Assembly (NCBI RefSeq): GCF_905147045.1
Contig: NC_065900.1
Location: 10,250,501 to 10,314,500 of the forward strand
Origin: Nymphalis io
Taxonomy: Eukaryota; Arthropoda; Insecta; Lepidoptera; Nymphalidae
Reading direction: 5' to 3'
Length of the DNA stretch: 64,000 nt
Shown piece after piece: positions 63,650-64,000 of this stretch. How positions within the stretch are numbered: the first letter of the stretch is position 1; the number at the start of each line of letters is the position of its first letter. The notes beneath the pieces are model-generated. The model ran no database searches. It had not been told where the DNA came from and saw nothing but the letters and a program-made list of their open reading frames with translations. A program made the translations under genes and the position numbers.

Positions 63650-64000
63650 GGGATGTACGAGACAGTGCACCAAAACCTGATGGTGCAGACCATCCGCAAA
63701 TAGCGTGTCTGTTGTGTCACGTGTAAGGCGATCGCGGCGAGTGGGAGGAATGCACGAGACAGTGCACCAGAGCCTGGTGATGCAAGCCGCACGCACAAGT
63801 CTGTTTGTGTCTATGTGTGTGTATGTGTGAGTGTGTCACCTGAGAGGAAACGCGGGGCGATCGCGGCGAGTGGGAGGAATGTACGAGACAGTGCACCAGA
63901 GCCTGGTGATGCAAGCCGCACGCACAAGTCTGTTTGTGTCTATGTGTGTGTATGTGTGAGTGTGTCACCTGAGAGGAAACGCGGGGCGATCGCGGCGAGT
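63650..64000. repeat. 129 bp minisatellite in the membrane-protein gene intron
   Basis: The unit landmark gcgatcgcggcgagtgggag starts at 63728, 63857 and 63986, exactly 129 apart. The two full units are nearly identical and include gtgtgtgtatgtgtgagtgt. A diverged, shorter unit lies at about 63652-63727. The array continues past the window. The apparent minus-strand ORFs are products of the repeat. Confidence 0.95.

Noticed and set aside
63557..63968. Minus-strand ORFs with HSHIHTHRHKQT-type repeats
   Set aside because: They are translations of the 129 bp minisatellite and cross the acceptor of the membrane-protein exon.

Overview
The window is animal nuclear DNA, almost certainly from a butterfly or moth. 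It is AT-rich, its genes carry many small exons with GT-AG introns, and its introns and spacers are full of lepidopteran-type LINEs and tRNA-derived SINEs. Gene calls come from joining exons in phase and recognising the protein families. No database search was possible.

Layout. 1-2870: broken RTE-type LINE (minus). 2948-15644: the C-terminal two thirds of Vps16 (plus), nine exons in phase, with a 3.6 kb Jockey/CR1-group LINE and several SINEs in its introns and a 5S rRNA-like sequence at 9656-9774. 15645-20549: convergent, AT-rich 3' region. 20550-26839: JAZF1-type three-zinc-finger protein (minus), five coding exons, with an extra exon-like segment in one intron. 26840-27694: divergent promoter region. 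27695-29780: mitochondrial ATP synthase subunit c (plus), with two alternative last exons. 30000-33700: spacer with repeats. 33740-37000: about 19 copies of a 177-181 bp satellite, each with a conserved long hairpin. 37283-38345: probable non-autonomous DNA element with inverted ends. 38350-44259: AT-rich spacer. 44260-53305: cohesin kleisin RAD21 (minus), 20 coding exons that stay in phase throughout and encode 983 residues, with a large M/L-T-P-G repeat block. 53350-57700: spacer with LINE scraps and a weak candidate transcript. 57980-59092: ribosomal protein eL15 (plus), with a C/D snoRNA in intron 3 and a U14-like C/D snoRNA between non-coding exon-like segments just downstream. 60054-60600: dead mariner. 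62446-62585: copied piece of the eL15 gene fused to a SINE tail. 63224-63612: last two exons of an unidentified membrane protein (minus). 63650-64000: 129 bp minisatellite running off the window.

The genes are unrelated housekeeping genes (vesicle tethering, chromatin cohesion, translation, respiration, transcription co-regulation), as is usual in insects, and do not form one pathway. The most notable items are the alternative c-subunit exons, the hairpin satellite, the RAD21 repeat block, the snoRNAs around eL15, and two transposon insertions lying within a few bases of splice sites in Vps16 and RAD21.
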